Assembly (NCBI GenBank): GCA_002699025.1
Contig: PABA01000109.1
Location: 1 to 34,788, forward strand
Direction of reading: 5' to 3'
Source: Sandaracinus sp.
Lineage (GTDB): Bacteria; Myxococcota_A; Polyangia; Polyangiales; Houyiibacteriaceae
Length of the DNA: 34,788 bases
In this document: piece after piece, positions 14,104 through 21,101 of the stretch
Layout of the letters: each line of letters starts with the position of its first letter
Numbering within the stretch: the stretch's first letter is position 1
Translations under genes and position numbers: made by a program
The notes under the pieces: generated by a model
What the model was told of the DNA's origin: nothing
Database searches by the model: none
Seen by the model: only the letters and a program-made list of their open reading frames with translations

Positions 14104-14835
14104 TCATCCCCGCTCGCGAAACACCAGCGCGTGCCGCAGCGGCCCCCGCGGCGCGACCTCCACCCCCGGCGCCACCGCCCCCGTCGACGGCCCCCCGTCC
14201 AGGTTCAACGCCTCCTCGCAGCCCTCGCCCGCGAGCCGCTCGGCGAGCTCCAGCAGCGTCGGCCCCTCCCCCTCCCCCGCCGGCGCCACGATCACCTCCA
14301 GCACGCGCCCTCCCTCTCGCACGCAGAGCGCCGTCCGCGCGGCGCGCCGGCCCGTCTCCGAGCGGATGTTCACCGCGCCGCCCACCACCAGGCGCGGCTT
14401 GGCCTGGATCGCGAACGCCGGACGCTCGGCCGGCGCCTCGAAGCGCTCCCCGTCGAAGAGCGCGGCGCGACCCCGGTCCACGACGAGCACGCCCCCGCCG
14501 AGCGCCCGGTCGTAGCCGCTCAGCCGCTCACCGCCGGCCACCACCCAGCCCTCCGGCTCCCCGCGCCGATCCCAGAAGCCGCCGTTGATCGCCAGCGCCG
14601 CGCCCTCCGGCAGAGCGAGCGGCCGCTCGAGGCCGAGGTCCAGCACCGCGATCTCCGTCCGCGCGAGCTCGAAGCGCCAGCGATGGAGCGCCGGGCGCGG
14701 CGCGGGCGAGGGAGCCTCCGCGGGCGCCGCCACGGAGGAGCGAGTCGCCGGAGCGTCCGCGGCCTCCTCCGCCTCGCGCGCGCAGCCGAGGCCGAGCGCG
14801 ACGAGCAGGCAAAGCGTGCTACACCTCGCGGCCAT
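14104..14835 (-). CDS. Phosphodiester-glycosidase (NAGPA-like) domain lipoprotein
   Basis: Lipoprotein of 243 residues with lipobox LGLGC (Cys18) and an Ala/Pro linker to about residue 50. The rest fits the phosphodiester glycosidase domain found in the uncovering enzyme NAGPA and bacterial exopolysaccharide proteins: AINGGFWDRRGEPEGWVV, a central FAIQAKPRLVVGG stretch and a C-terminal ALNLDGGPSTG motif. Likely acts on glycosyl phosphodiesters or cell-surface polymers in the periplasm or at the surface; substrate unknown. The ATG at 14835 begins the signal peptide; the longer frame upstream overlaps speE and is rejected. It converges with hemH across a 76-bp gap containing a small GGAGC-CCGC-GCTCC hairpin (14061-14074), and diverges from speE with only 40 bp between start codons. 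Confidence 0.8.
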   Translation of the reverse strand: MAARCSTLCLLVALGLGCAREAEEAADAPATRSSVAAPAEAPSPAPRPALHRWRFELARTEIAVLDLGLERPLALPEGAALAINGGFWDRRGEPEGWVVAGGERLSGYDRALGGGVLVVDRGRAALFDGERFEAPAERPAFAIQAKPRLVVGGAVNIRSETGRRAARTALCVREGGRVLEVIVAPAGEGEGPTLLELAERLAGEGCEEALNLDGGPSTGAVAPGVEVAPRGPLRHALVFRERG

Positions 14836-14875
14836 CGCGGAGGGACGAACGCTCCGCGGAAAGCGAGAGATTCCG

Positions 14876-15736
14876 ATGGGCCTCTGGTACGAAGAGACGT
14901 TCAAGGGCACGCGCCTCAGCCTCGAAGTCACGGACACCTTCTTCAGCGGGAAGAGCGAGTACCAGAAGGTGGAGATCTTCGAGACGCGCGAGTACGGCCG
15001 CGCCCTCGCCATCGACAGCGTCTTCATGACGAGCGAGGGCGACGAGTTCGTCTACCACGAGATGCTCACGCACCCCGCGCTGCTCACGGCGAAGGACCCG
15101 AAGCGCGTCCTCGTCATCGGTGGCGGCGACGGCGGCACCGTGCGCGAGGTGCTGCGCCACCCGGGCGTCGAGAAGTGCGTGATGATCGAGATCGACGAGC
15201 TCGTCGTGCGCGCCTGCCAGGAGCACCTGCCGACCATCGGCACGGCCTGGGACGACCCGCGCCTCGATCTCCGCTTCGCCGACGGCATCGACTACGTGAA
15301 GAACAGCGACGAGGAGCCCTACGACGTGATCCTCCTCGACGGCACCGATCCCATCGGCCCCGGTGAGGTGCTCTTCGGGATGGAGTTCTTCCGCGGCGTG
15401 AAGCGCATGCTGAAGCCGAACGGCATCATGGCGCTCCAGAGCGAGACGCCGATGCTGCTCCGCGACGTCTTCTTCGAGACGCAGTTCAAGCTCCGCGAGC
15501 TCTTCGGGAAGGTGCACCCCTACTTCGGCCCGGTGCCCCTCTACGCCTCGGGCATCTGGAGCTGGACCTGGTGCTCGGACACGCAGGACCACACGGCCGT
15601 CGACGAGGGGCGCGCGGCGCCGATCGTGGACGGCTGCAAGTACTACAACCTCGACATCCACCGCGGCGCCTTCGCCCTGCCGAACTACGTGCGCCGCGGC
15701 ATCGCCGCCGGGCCGCAGGACAAGAAGGAAGGCTGA
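14876..15736 (+). CDS. speE: Spermidine synthase (polyamine aminopropyltransferase)
   Basis: Moves the aminopropyl group of decarboxylated S-adenosylmethionine to putrescine, releasing methylthioadenosine; cytoplasmic, 286 residues, normal length. Nucleotide-binding motif VIGGGDGGTVREVLRH (80-95), acidic ligand Glu105 in MIEID, and the catalytic site LLDGTDPIGPGEVLF (153-167), with Asp155 as the proposed base and Asp158 for substrate. YHEMLTHPAL (60-69) is the conserved entrance segment. The ATG at 14876 follows a purine-rich GCGAGAGA. The methylthioadenosine released feeds the pathway of mtnB and mtnD, 3-4 kb away. The stop codon lies inside three tandem GGCTGA hexamers (15731-15748). Confidence 0.95.
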   Translation: MGLWYEETFKGTRLSLEVTDTFFSGKSEYQKVEIFETREYGRALAIDSVFMTSEGDEFVYHEMLTHPALLTAKDPKRVLVIGGGDGGTVREVLRHPGVEKCVMIEIDELVVRACQEHLPTIGTAWDDPRLDLRFADGIDYVKNSDEEPYDVILLDGTDPIGPGEVLFGMEFFRGVKRMLKPNGIMALQSETPMLLRDVFFETQFKLRELFGKVHPYFGPVPLYASGIWSWTWCSDTQDHTAVDEGRAAPIVDGCKYYNLDIHRGAFALPNYVRRGIAAGPQDKKEG

Positions 15737-15750
15737 GGCTGAGGCTGAGC

Positions 15751-15765
15751 CGGGCCATGGGCCCG
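15751..15765 (+). terminator. Hairpin after speE
   Basis: CGGGCC, loop ATG, GGCCCG: a 6-bp stem 14 nt after the speE stop. No T-run. The rest of this 111-bp gap is unremarkable. Confidence 0.4.
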
Positions 15766-15847
15766 CTGGCAAGCCGAAGTGAGCGAGCACAGCGAGCGGA
15801 GACCGCTGCCGCGTGCCGGCGGCGCGTGGGCGTGACAACCTCCCTCC

Positions 15848-16726
15848 ATGCCGCTCGACCGCGCCGCGCATCGCCGCCACGACGACGCCTGGCTGCGTGA
15901 GGCCCTCGACCGCCCCGAGACGCGCCTGGTGCCGGTCTGGCGGAGCCGCAACCTGGTGGCCGAGGGGCGCCCGCCGACGCCGCTCCGCCCGACCGTCGGC
16001 GAGCACCCGGCGCTCCTCGAGGCCGGCGGCGCGCCCGTCTTCCTCGGCCTCGACGGCGAGGTGCCCGTCTTCGCCGTGGACCTGAGCCCGGTGGAGGACC
16101 CCGGAGCGCTCGGCCTGCCGGGCGCCTTCCACGACCTCCGCCGCGCCGGCGCGTTCATGGACCCGGCCGACTTCGGCCCGCTCGCCTACGCCCGCGGCAT
16201 CCTCCGCTGGCATCGCAAGAACCGTCACTGCCGCCTCTGCGGCGCGCGCACGGCGCAGGCCGACGCGGGCTTCGCGCGCATCTGCGAGGGCTGCGGCGAC
16301 AAGGAGTTCCCGCGCACCGATCCGGCGGTGATGATCCTCGTCGTCCGCGGCGACCGCGTGCTCCTGGCGCGCCAGCCGCGCTTCCCGCCGGGCATGTACT
16401 CGGCCCTCGCCGGCTTCGTGGAGCCGGGCGAGAGCCTCGAGGACTGCGTGCGCCGGGAGACGCTCGAGGAGGTCGGCCTCGAGGTGGGCGAGCTCACCTA
16501 CTTCCGCTCCCAGGGCTGGCCCTTCCCGCGCTCGCTGATGATCGGCTTCGAGGCGCGCGCGACGAGCGACGCCTTTCGCCTCGACGACCCGGAGATCGAG
16601 GAGGCGCGCTGGTTCTCCCGCGAGGAGCTCCGCGCGCCGAAGGGCTTCTTCTACCCGCCGCCCATGTCCCTCGCCCACCACCTCGTGCAGCGCTTCCTGC
16701 GCGGCGGGACCGACGCCGCGCCGTGA
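15848..16726 (+). CDS. nudC: NAD(H) diphosphatase / RNA deNADding Nudix hydrolase
   Basis: NudC-type Nudix enzyme of 292 residues that cleaves NADH to NMNH and AMP and, in studied species, removes NAD caps from RNA 5' ends. An N-terminal domain is followed by a zinc ribbon with Cys128, Cys131, Cys146 and Cys149. The Nudix box runs from Gly189 to about residue 211 with Glu195, Arg203, Glu204, Glu207 and Glu208 in place. Downstream SQGWPFPRS (221-229) is the NudC-specific motif (SQPWPFPxS in the family), here with Gly for Pro. The next gene, a Ser/Thr kinase, starts within the nudC stop (GTGA overlap), so the two are translationally coupled. Confidence 0.94.
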   Translation: MPLDRAAHRRHDDAWLREALDRPETRLVPVWRSRNLVAEGRPPTPLRPTVGEHPALLEAGGAPVFLGLDGEVPVFAVDLSPVEDPGALGLPGAFHDLRRAGAFMDPADFGPLAYARGILRWHRKNRHCRLCGARTAQADAGFARICEGCGDKEFPRTDPAVMILVVRGDRVLLARQPRFPPGMYSALAGFVEPGESLEDCVRRETLEEVGLEVGELTYFRSQGWPFPRSLMIGFEARATSDAFRLDDPEIEEARWFSREELRAPKGFFYPPPMSLAHHLVQRFLRGGTDAAP

Positions 16727-18414
16727 AGGCCGGCTCCATCGTCGGGGGGCGCTACCGGCTCGAGGCGCTCCTCGCCTCCGGCGGCATGGGCGCCGTTTGG
16801 CGCGCGGAGCACACCATGAGCGAGCGGCGCGTGGCGCTGAAGCTCGTGCGCGCGCTCGGCGGGCTCGACGAGGCGACCGTGCGGCGCTTCAAGCGCGAGG
16901 CGACGGCGCCCTCGGCCATCGGCCACCCGGGCATCGTGGAGGTGCTTGACGCGGGCGTGGAGCCGGAGGAGGGGCTGCTCTTCCTGGCGATGGAGCTCCT
17001 CGAGGGGGAGTCGCTCCGGGCGCGGCTGCGGCGGCCGGAGACGGGGCGGGGCGAGGCCCTCCGGCTCGTGCGCGCGCTCCTCGATCCGCTCGCGGCGGCG
17101 CATGCCGGCGGCTGGGTGCACCGCGACCTGAAGCCCGAGAACGTCTTCCTCGCCGAGACGCCACGGAGCGAGGCGGCGGGCGGGGGCTCGGGCGGGGACT
17201 CGGGCGGTGACTCGGGCGAGGGCCCGGGCGAGGTCGTGAAGCTCCTCGACTTCGGGCTCGTGCGGAGCGTGGGCGGGCCGAGCGCGACGCTCACCGGGAG
17301 CGCCATCGGCACGCCCGGCTACATGGCGCCCGAGCAGGCCATGAGCGCCAAGGCGGTGACGGCGCGGGCGGACGTCTGGGCGGTGGGCGCGCTGCTCTAC
17401 GAGGCGCTCGCGGGGGCGCCGCCCTTCGAAGGGGAGACGCCGCACGCCCAGATCATGCGCGCATGCGCCGAGGCGCACGAGCCGCTCGTCGAGCGCGTCC
17501 CCGGTGTGCCGGCCGCGCTCTCGGCGCTCGTGGACCGCTGCCTCGCGAAGGTGCCCGACGACCGTCCGGCGGACGCGGCGGAGGTCGCGGCAGCGCTCGA
17601 CCCGATCCTGGCGGAGCTCGGCGACGCGCTGGCGGGCCCGGCGCCCGGGCGGAGCACGCAGCCGACCCTCGACGACGACGAGGCGCCGACCGTGCGCGAC
17701 GACGGGCCGCCCTCGTCGCGGCCGCCGTCACGGGCGCCCTCCCGGCGCAGCGTGCCCGCCGTGCCCGTGCCCGGGTCGCGCTGGCTCTACGCGGCCGGTG
17801 TCGTGCTGGCCCTCGGCGGCGGCGCGGCGGCGTGGGTCGGGCTCGGCGGCGGCGCATCGGAGCGAGCCACCCCCGAACGGCCGGCCGCGGTGGCGGCGGG
17901 GCCGATGACCTCGCGCGACGCGGCCGTCGACGCGCCGCTCGACCCGGCCGCGGAAGACGCCGCGGAGGACGGCGAGGGCGTCGCGCCCCTCGTGCGCCGC
18001 CGGGGCGAGGGCTGGTCCATCGCCGTGCCCGAGCGCTGGGAGGCCGGCGAGTCGGCCGTGCCCACCATCGCCGGGGCGTGGAAGGCCCCCGAGCCGCTCG
18101 GCGCGCTCCCGCCGAACGCCTACGTGGTCGTCGAGCCCTTCGAGGGGAGCTCGCGCGAGTACGCCGACCTCGGCCTGAACAACATGGCCGAGGTCGCGCG
18201 CATCCACCTCACCCGCGACGTCGCCCTCGGCCCCGCGCGCGGCGTCGAGGTCGACGCGACCTTTCACGCCACCGAGCCCCCCTTCCGCGGCTTCACCCGC
18301 GCCGCCGTCCACGAGGGCATGGGCTACGTCATCGGCTGCCGCGGCGACCCCGACCACTTCGAGGCATACGCGGAGACCTGCCGCGCGATCCTCGACAGCT
18401 TCACGCTGGAGTGA
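16723..18414 (+). CDS. Transmembrane Ser/Thr protein kinase with C-terminal PsbP/Mog1-like domain
   Basis: Kinase of 563 residues. The Hanks-type domain (about 9-290) is complete: SGGMGAVW (19-26), Lys40, HRDLKPEN (133-140), DFG (176-178), APE (202-204). Between the catalytic loop and DFG lies a Gly/Ser/Asp-rich insertion (about 150-168), probably a floppy loop. A Pro/Ser/Arg linker leads to one TM helix (355-374), then a periplasmic part. Residues 420-563 resemble the PsbP/Mog1-like fold (GEGWSIAVPERW at the start, an AILDSFTLE end), a domain used in secreted and sensor proteins; this is inference from pattern. GTG start overlaps the nudC stop by four bases. It could sense an envelope condition and act on NudC or on RNA/NAD turnover, but no direct evidence exists. 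Confidence 0.9.
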   Translation: MKAGSIVGGRYRLEALLASGGMGAVWRAEHTMSERRVALKLVRALGGLDEATVRRFKREATAPSAIGHPGIVEVLDAGVEPEEGLLFLAMELLEGESLRARLRRPETGRGEALRLVRALLDPLAAAHAGGWVHRDLKPENVFLAETPRSEAAGGGSGGDSGGDSGEGPGEVVKLLDFGLVRSVGGPSATLTGSAIGTPGYMAPEQAMSAKAVTARADVWAVGALLYEALAGAPPFEGETPHAQIMRACAEAHEPLVERVPGVPAALSALVDRCLAKVPDDRPADAAEVAAALDPILAELGDALAGPAPGRSTQPTLDDDEAPTVRDDGPPSSRPPSRAPSRRSVPAVPVPGSRWLYAAGVVLALGGGAAAWVGLGGGASERATPERPAAVAAGPMTSRDAAVDAPLDPAAEDAAEDGEGVAPLVRRRGEGWSIAVPERWEAGESAVPTIAGAWKAPEPLGALPPNAYVVVEPFEGSSREYADLGLNNMAEVARIHLTRDVALGPARGVEVDATFHATEPPFRGFTRAAVHEGMGYVIGCRGDPDHFEAYAETCRAILDSFTLE

Positions 18415-18415
18415 C

Positions 18416-18430
18416 GGGGCCTTCGGCCCC
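18416..18430 (+). terminator. Hairpin directly after the kinase stop codon
   Basis: GGGGCC, loop TTC, GGCCCC: a 6-bp all-GC stem one base after TGA, followed by GGCTTTCC. It overlaps the A module of the first intergenic repeat copy, so the repeat family itself may supply the 3' hairpin. Confidence 0.5.
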
Positions 18431-18700
18431 GGCTTTCCGCTCTCCGCCGTCCGCCGTCCGCCGGTGGCGAGGGCGGGCAGCGGCGAGGGCCGCGTTCGCG
18501 GAGAAGGCAGGGCGTCGCGACGGCCTTCGGCTCCGGCTCTCCGCCGTCCAGCGTCCGCCGTCCGCGAAGACCAGCAACGGCGGGGACCGCGTTCGCGGAG
18601 AAGGCGAGACGTCGCGGGAGACCTTCGGCCCCGGCTTTCTGCGGTCCGCAGGCGGCGAGAACGGCGGACGCCGCCGCCGCGTCCGCAGACGAGGCCCGCG
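18420..18700 (+). repeat. Three imperfect ~100-bp direct copies of the A-B-C intergenic repeat
   Basis: Copies begin at 18420, 18524 and 18622 (spacing 104 and 98 bp), each with CCTTCGGCCCCGG-like A and TCCGCCGTCC-like B. Module C, CCGCGTTCGCGGAGAAGGC, is exact at 18490-18508 and 18587-18605 and degenerate near 18677-18695. A hairpin GCGGACGC...GCGTCCGC lies at 18664-18686. The array fills most of the 348-bp gap between the convergent kinase and cysE genes. No gene is seen. Confidence 0.8.
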
Positions 18701-18730
18701 AAGCAGACGGTTCGCCGCAGGCAGCGAAGA

Positions 18731-18748
18731 CGGCCGGGAGCCCGGCCG
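18731..18748. terminator. Hairpin near the cysE 3' end
   Basis: CGGCCGG, loop GAGC, CCGGCCG: a 7-bp perfect stem 14 nt beyond the cysE stop, between convergent genes. No T-run on either strand. Confidence 0.4.
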
Positions 18749-18762
18749 CCGGGCGCGGCGCC

Positions 18763-19683
18763 CTACTTCTCCGGGGGCTCGCTCGGGCGGTCCTCGCCGG
18801 GGCCCTTGGCGCGGCCGAAGACCTTCGAGCCGGGCGGGACGCTCTCGGTCAGCCAGACGTTGCCGCCGATCACGCTGCCCTTCCCGATCACCGTGTCGCC
18901 CCCGAGGATCGTCGCGCCCGCGTACACGGTCACGTCGTCCTCGAGGGTCGGGTGGCGCTTCACCCACGGACCGCGCCGCGGCACGGAGAGCGCGCCGAGC
19001 GTGACCCCCTGGTAGAGCTTCACGTTCTGCCCGATCACCGCGCTCTCGCCGATCACCACGCCCGTGCCGTGGTCGATGAAGAAGCTCTCGCCGATGGTCG
19101 CGCCCGGGTGGATGTCGATGCCCGTCTTGCCGTGCGCGTACTCGGTGAAGATGCGCGGGATCATCGGCACGCGCGCCTTCCGGATCAGGTGCGCCAGCCG
19201 GTAGGCGGTGATCGCCGTCACGGACGGGTAGCTGAAGACGATCTCCTCGATGCTCTCGGCGGCCGGGTCCCCCTCGAAGGCGGCCTTCAGATCCGTGTTC
19301 AGCACCCGGCGGAGCTCGGGGATCTGCCGGAAGAGGCCGATCACGATGTCCTCGCCGCTCCCCGGCTCGGGGCAGTTCTCGCAGCGCCCGTACCAGTTCT
19401 GGTAGGTCAGCGCGCGCTCGATCTGGTCGACCAGCAGGTCGTGCGCCCGGTAGAGGTGCTCGGCGACGGCGTGCCGGAGGTTGTCCCGGTTGAGCGCCCG
19501 GGTCGCGTAGAAGCCCATGAAGAGCACCGGCTCGAGCTCGCGCAGGGCCTCGATGGTCTTGCGCTTGTTCGGGAGCGCCGCGCTCTCGAGGTTGTTGATG
19601 GGCTGGTCCGCGTCGTAGCTGCCGGCGATGGCGTCGATCGCGTCCTCGAGCTCGCGGTACTGCTTGGGCTGCTGGGAGACCAT
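18763..19683 (-). CDS. cysE: Serine O-acetyltransferase (EpsC type)
   Basis: Makes O-acetyl-L-serine from serine and acetyl-CoA, the first step of cysteine synthesis; 306 residues. A helical N-terminal domain of about 180 residues is followed by the left-handed beta-helix with hexapeptide repeats (187-285). TEYAHGKTGIDIHPGATIG (180-198) and FFIDHGTGVVIGE (201-213) carry Asp190 and His205, spaced 15 as in the E. coli catalytic pair. The long N-terminal part and SYPSVTAITAYR are typical of the EpsC branch. A CENC pair (101-104) is an extra feature. The polar tail after residue 288 replaces the usual inhibitor-sensing end, so feedback control is unclear. ATG at 19683; a TAGGCT box ends 16 nt upstream. 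The next step, cysM, lies 520 bp away on the other strand. Confidence 0.93.
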   Translation of the reverse strand: MVSQQPKQYRELEDAIDAIAGSYDADQPINNLESAALPNKRKTIEALRELEPVLFMGFYATRALNRDNLRHAVAEHLYRAHDLLVDQIERALTYQNWYGRCENCPEPGSGEDIVIGLFRQIPELRRVLNTDLKAAFEGDPAAESIEEIVFSYPSVTAITAYRLAHLIRKARVPMIPRIFTEYAHGKTGIDIHPGATIGESFFIDHGTGVVIGESAVIGQNVKLYQGVTLGALSVPRRGPWVKRHPTLEDDVTVYAGATILGGDTVIGKGSVIGGNVWLTESVPPGSKVFGRAKGPGEDRPSEPPEK

Positions 19684-19699
19684 CGGGGACTCGCTCCGC

Positions 19700-19705
19700 A
19701 GCCTA
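19700..19705 (-). promoter_or_regulatory. Putative -10 box of cysE
   Basis: Minus-strand TAGGCT ends 16 nt before the cysE ATG, leaving a leader of about 10 nt. No clear -35 box. Confidence 0.35.
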
Positions 19706-19763
19706 TGGGGGCGCCGCGCGGGAATCCAGCCGATGCGCCTTTCCCGCGCGTCCGCGTGCGCTC

Positions 19764-19769
19764 TATTCT
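19764..19769 (+). promoter_or_regulatory. Putative -10 box of a leaderless promoter
   Basis: TATTCT ends 6 nt before the GTG at 19776, so the transcript would begin at the start codon of the small lipoprotein. It stands out as A/T bases in GC-rich surroundings. Confidence 0.45.
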
Positions 19770-19775
19770 CGCCGC

Positions 19776-20183
19776 GTGAGCTCACCGTCTCTCCTCGCTC
19801 TGCGCACCCTCGCCGCCGGGGCGGCGGCCGTGGCGATCCTGGGGTCGGGCTGCGCCTCCGGCGAGCGCCAGAGCGCGGAGGCCACCGTGCGCCTCGCGGC
19901 GCGCGCCATCGTGGACGTCGAGACGAGCGGCGGGGAGGTCCCGGAGCTCGAGGAGGCGGTGCAGCGGGCGCACGACTGGCTCGGCCCGGCGGAGACGGCC
20001 ATCGAGCTCTGGGATGAGGGCGGCCCCGCCGGCTACCGGCGCGTGGCGCCCTGCCTCGGCGCGAGCCTCACGGAGATTCGCCTGGCGCTCCTCGAAGCCG
20101 GCCGGCCGGTCCCGGCGGAGCTCGAGCAGGCGGAGGAGCAAGCCCACGCGGCGGGGCCCCGGCCGTGCAGCGGGGGCGGATAG
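19776..20183 (+). CDS. Small predicted lipoprotein
   Basis: Unrecognised protein of 135 residues with a lipoprotein signal, lipobox LGSGC (Cys26). The mature part is mostly helical and Ala/Glu-rich, with no domain I recognise and two further cysteines (Cys93 region and near the C-terminus) that might pair. GTG start supported by the signal peptide and by a TATTCT box 6 nt upstream. It stands 18 bp before cysM on the same strand, so it may be the first gene of a cysM-OsmC transcript, but cysM also has its own TANNNT box. A role linked to cysteine supply is only suggested by position. Confidence 0.65.
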   Translation: MSSPSLLALRTLAAGAAAVAILGSGCASGERQSAEATVRLAARAIVDVETSGGEVPELEEAVQRAHDWLGPAETAIELWDEGGPAGYRRVAPCLGASLTEIRLALLEAGRPVPAELEQAEEQAHAAGPRPCSGGG

Positions 20184-20186
20184 GAG

Positions 20187-20192
20187 TAAGGT
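20187..20192 (+). promoter_or_regulatory. Putative -10 box of cysM
   Basis: TAAGGT ends 9 nt before the cysM ATG at 20202, directly after the upstream stop. It would allow separate, nearly leaderless transcription of cysM. Confidence 0.35.
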
Positions 20193-20201
20193 TCGCGCGC
20201 C

Positions 20202-21101
20202 ATGAGCATCACCGAGCGCATCGGCGGCACGCCCCTGGTGGAGCTGCCCAGCCCCAACCCGAAGGTCCGCATCGTCGGCAAAATGGAGGGGAACAACCCC
20301 GGCGGCAGCGTGAAGGACCGGCCAGCCTGGTCGATGATCCGCCGCGCCGAGGAGCGGGGCGACCTGAAGCCCGGCATGACGCTCATCGAGCCGACCAGCG
20401 GGAACACGGGCATCGCGCTCGCCATGATCGCGGCGGCGCGCGGCTTCCCCATCGAGCTCGTCATGCCGGCGAACAGCACGGCCGAGCGCGTGAAGACCAT
20501 GCGCGCGTTCGGGGCGAAGGTGGTGCTCACGCCCGCCGACGGGGGCATGGAGGCGGCCATCGACCTCGCCCACGAGCGCGCGGCCGGCGAGCGCTACCTG
20601 ATGCTCGACCAGTTCGCGAACCCGGACAATTGGCGGGCGCATTACGAGGGCACGGGGCCCGAGCTGTGGCGGGATACGCACGGGGAGCTGACGCACTTCG
20701 TGTCGGCGATGGGTACGACGGGGACGATCATGGGCGTCAGCCGTTACCTGAAAGAGCAAGACGAGCAGGTGGCGATCGTCGGCTGCCAGCCCACGGACGG
20801 CTCGCGCATCCCGGGGATCCGGCGCTGGCCCGAGGCCTACCTCCCGAAGATCTTCGAGCGCGAGCGCGTGGACCGGATCGTCGACGTGGAGCAGGCCGAC
20901 GCGGAGGCGAAGGCGCGGCAGCTCGCGGCGGAGGCGGGCGTCTTCTGCGGGGCGAGCGCGGCCGGCGCGGTGTGGGCGGCGCAGAAGGTGGCGGCCGAGC
21001 TCGAGGGTGGGCTCGTCGCGTGCATCCTCTGCGACCGCGGCGACCGCTACCTCTCGAGCGACCTCTTCGACGGCTGCGGCGAGCTCGAGGTGATCGAATG
21101 A
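20202..21101 (+). CDS. cysM: Cysteine synthase B (O-acetylserine sulfhydrylase, CysM type)
   Basis: PLP enzyme of 299 residues that makes cysteine from O-acetylserine and sulfide; CysM enzymes also accept thiosulfate. Lys38 in EGNNPGGSVKDRPAW (29-43) is the PLP Schiff-base lysine; TSGNTGIA (65-72) binds the substrate carboxylate; GTTGT (171-175) holds the PLP phosphate. The spelling EGNNPxGSVKDR and TSGNTGIALAMIAA, and YEGTGPELW, favour CysM over CysK. The C-terminal end is short. ATG at 20202. The stop overlaps the start of the OsmC gene (ATGA), indicating coupled translation. CysE, which makes its substrate, is transcribed away from it 520 bp upstream. Confidence 0.93.
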   Translation: MSITERIGGTPLVELPSPNPKVRIVGKMEGNNPGGSVKDRPAWSMIRRAEERGDLKPGMTLIEPTSGNTGIALAMIAAARGFPIELVMPANSTAERVKTMRAFGAKVVLTPADGGMEAAIDLAHERAAGERYLMLDQFANPDNWRAHYEGTGPELWRDTHGELTHFVSAMGTTGTIMGVSRYLKEQDEQVAIVGCQPTDGSRIPGIRRWPEAYLPKIFERERVDRIVDVEQADAEAKARQLAAEAGVFCGASAAGAVWAAQKVAAELEGGLVACILCDRGDRYLSSDLFDGCGELEVIE

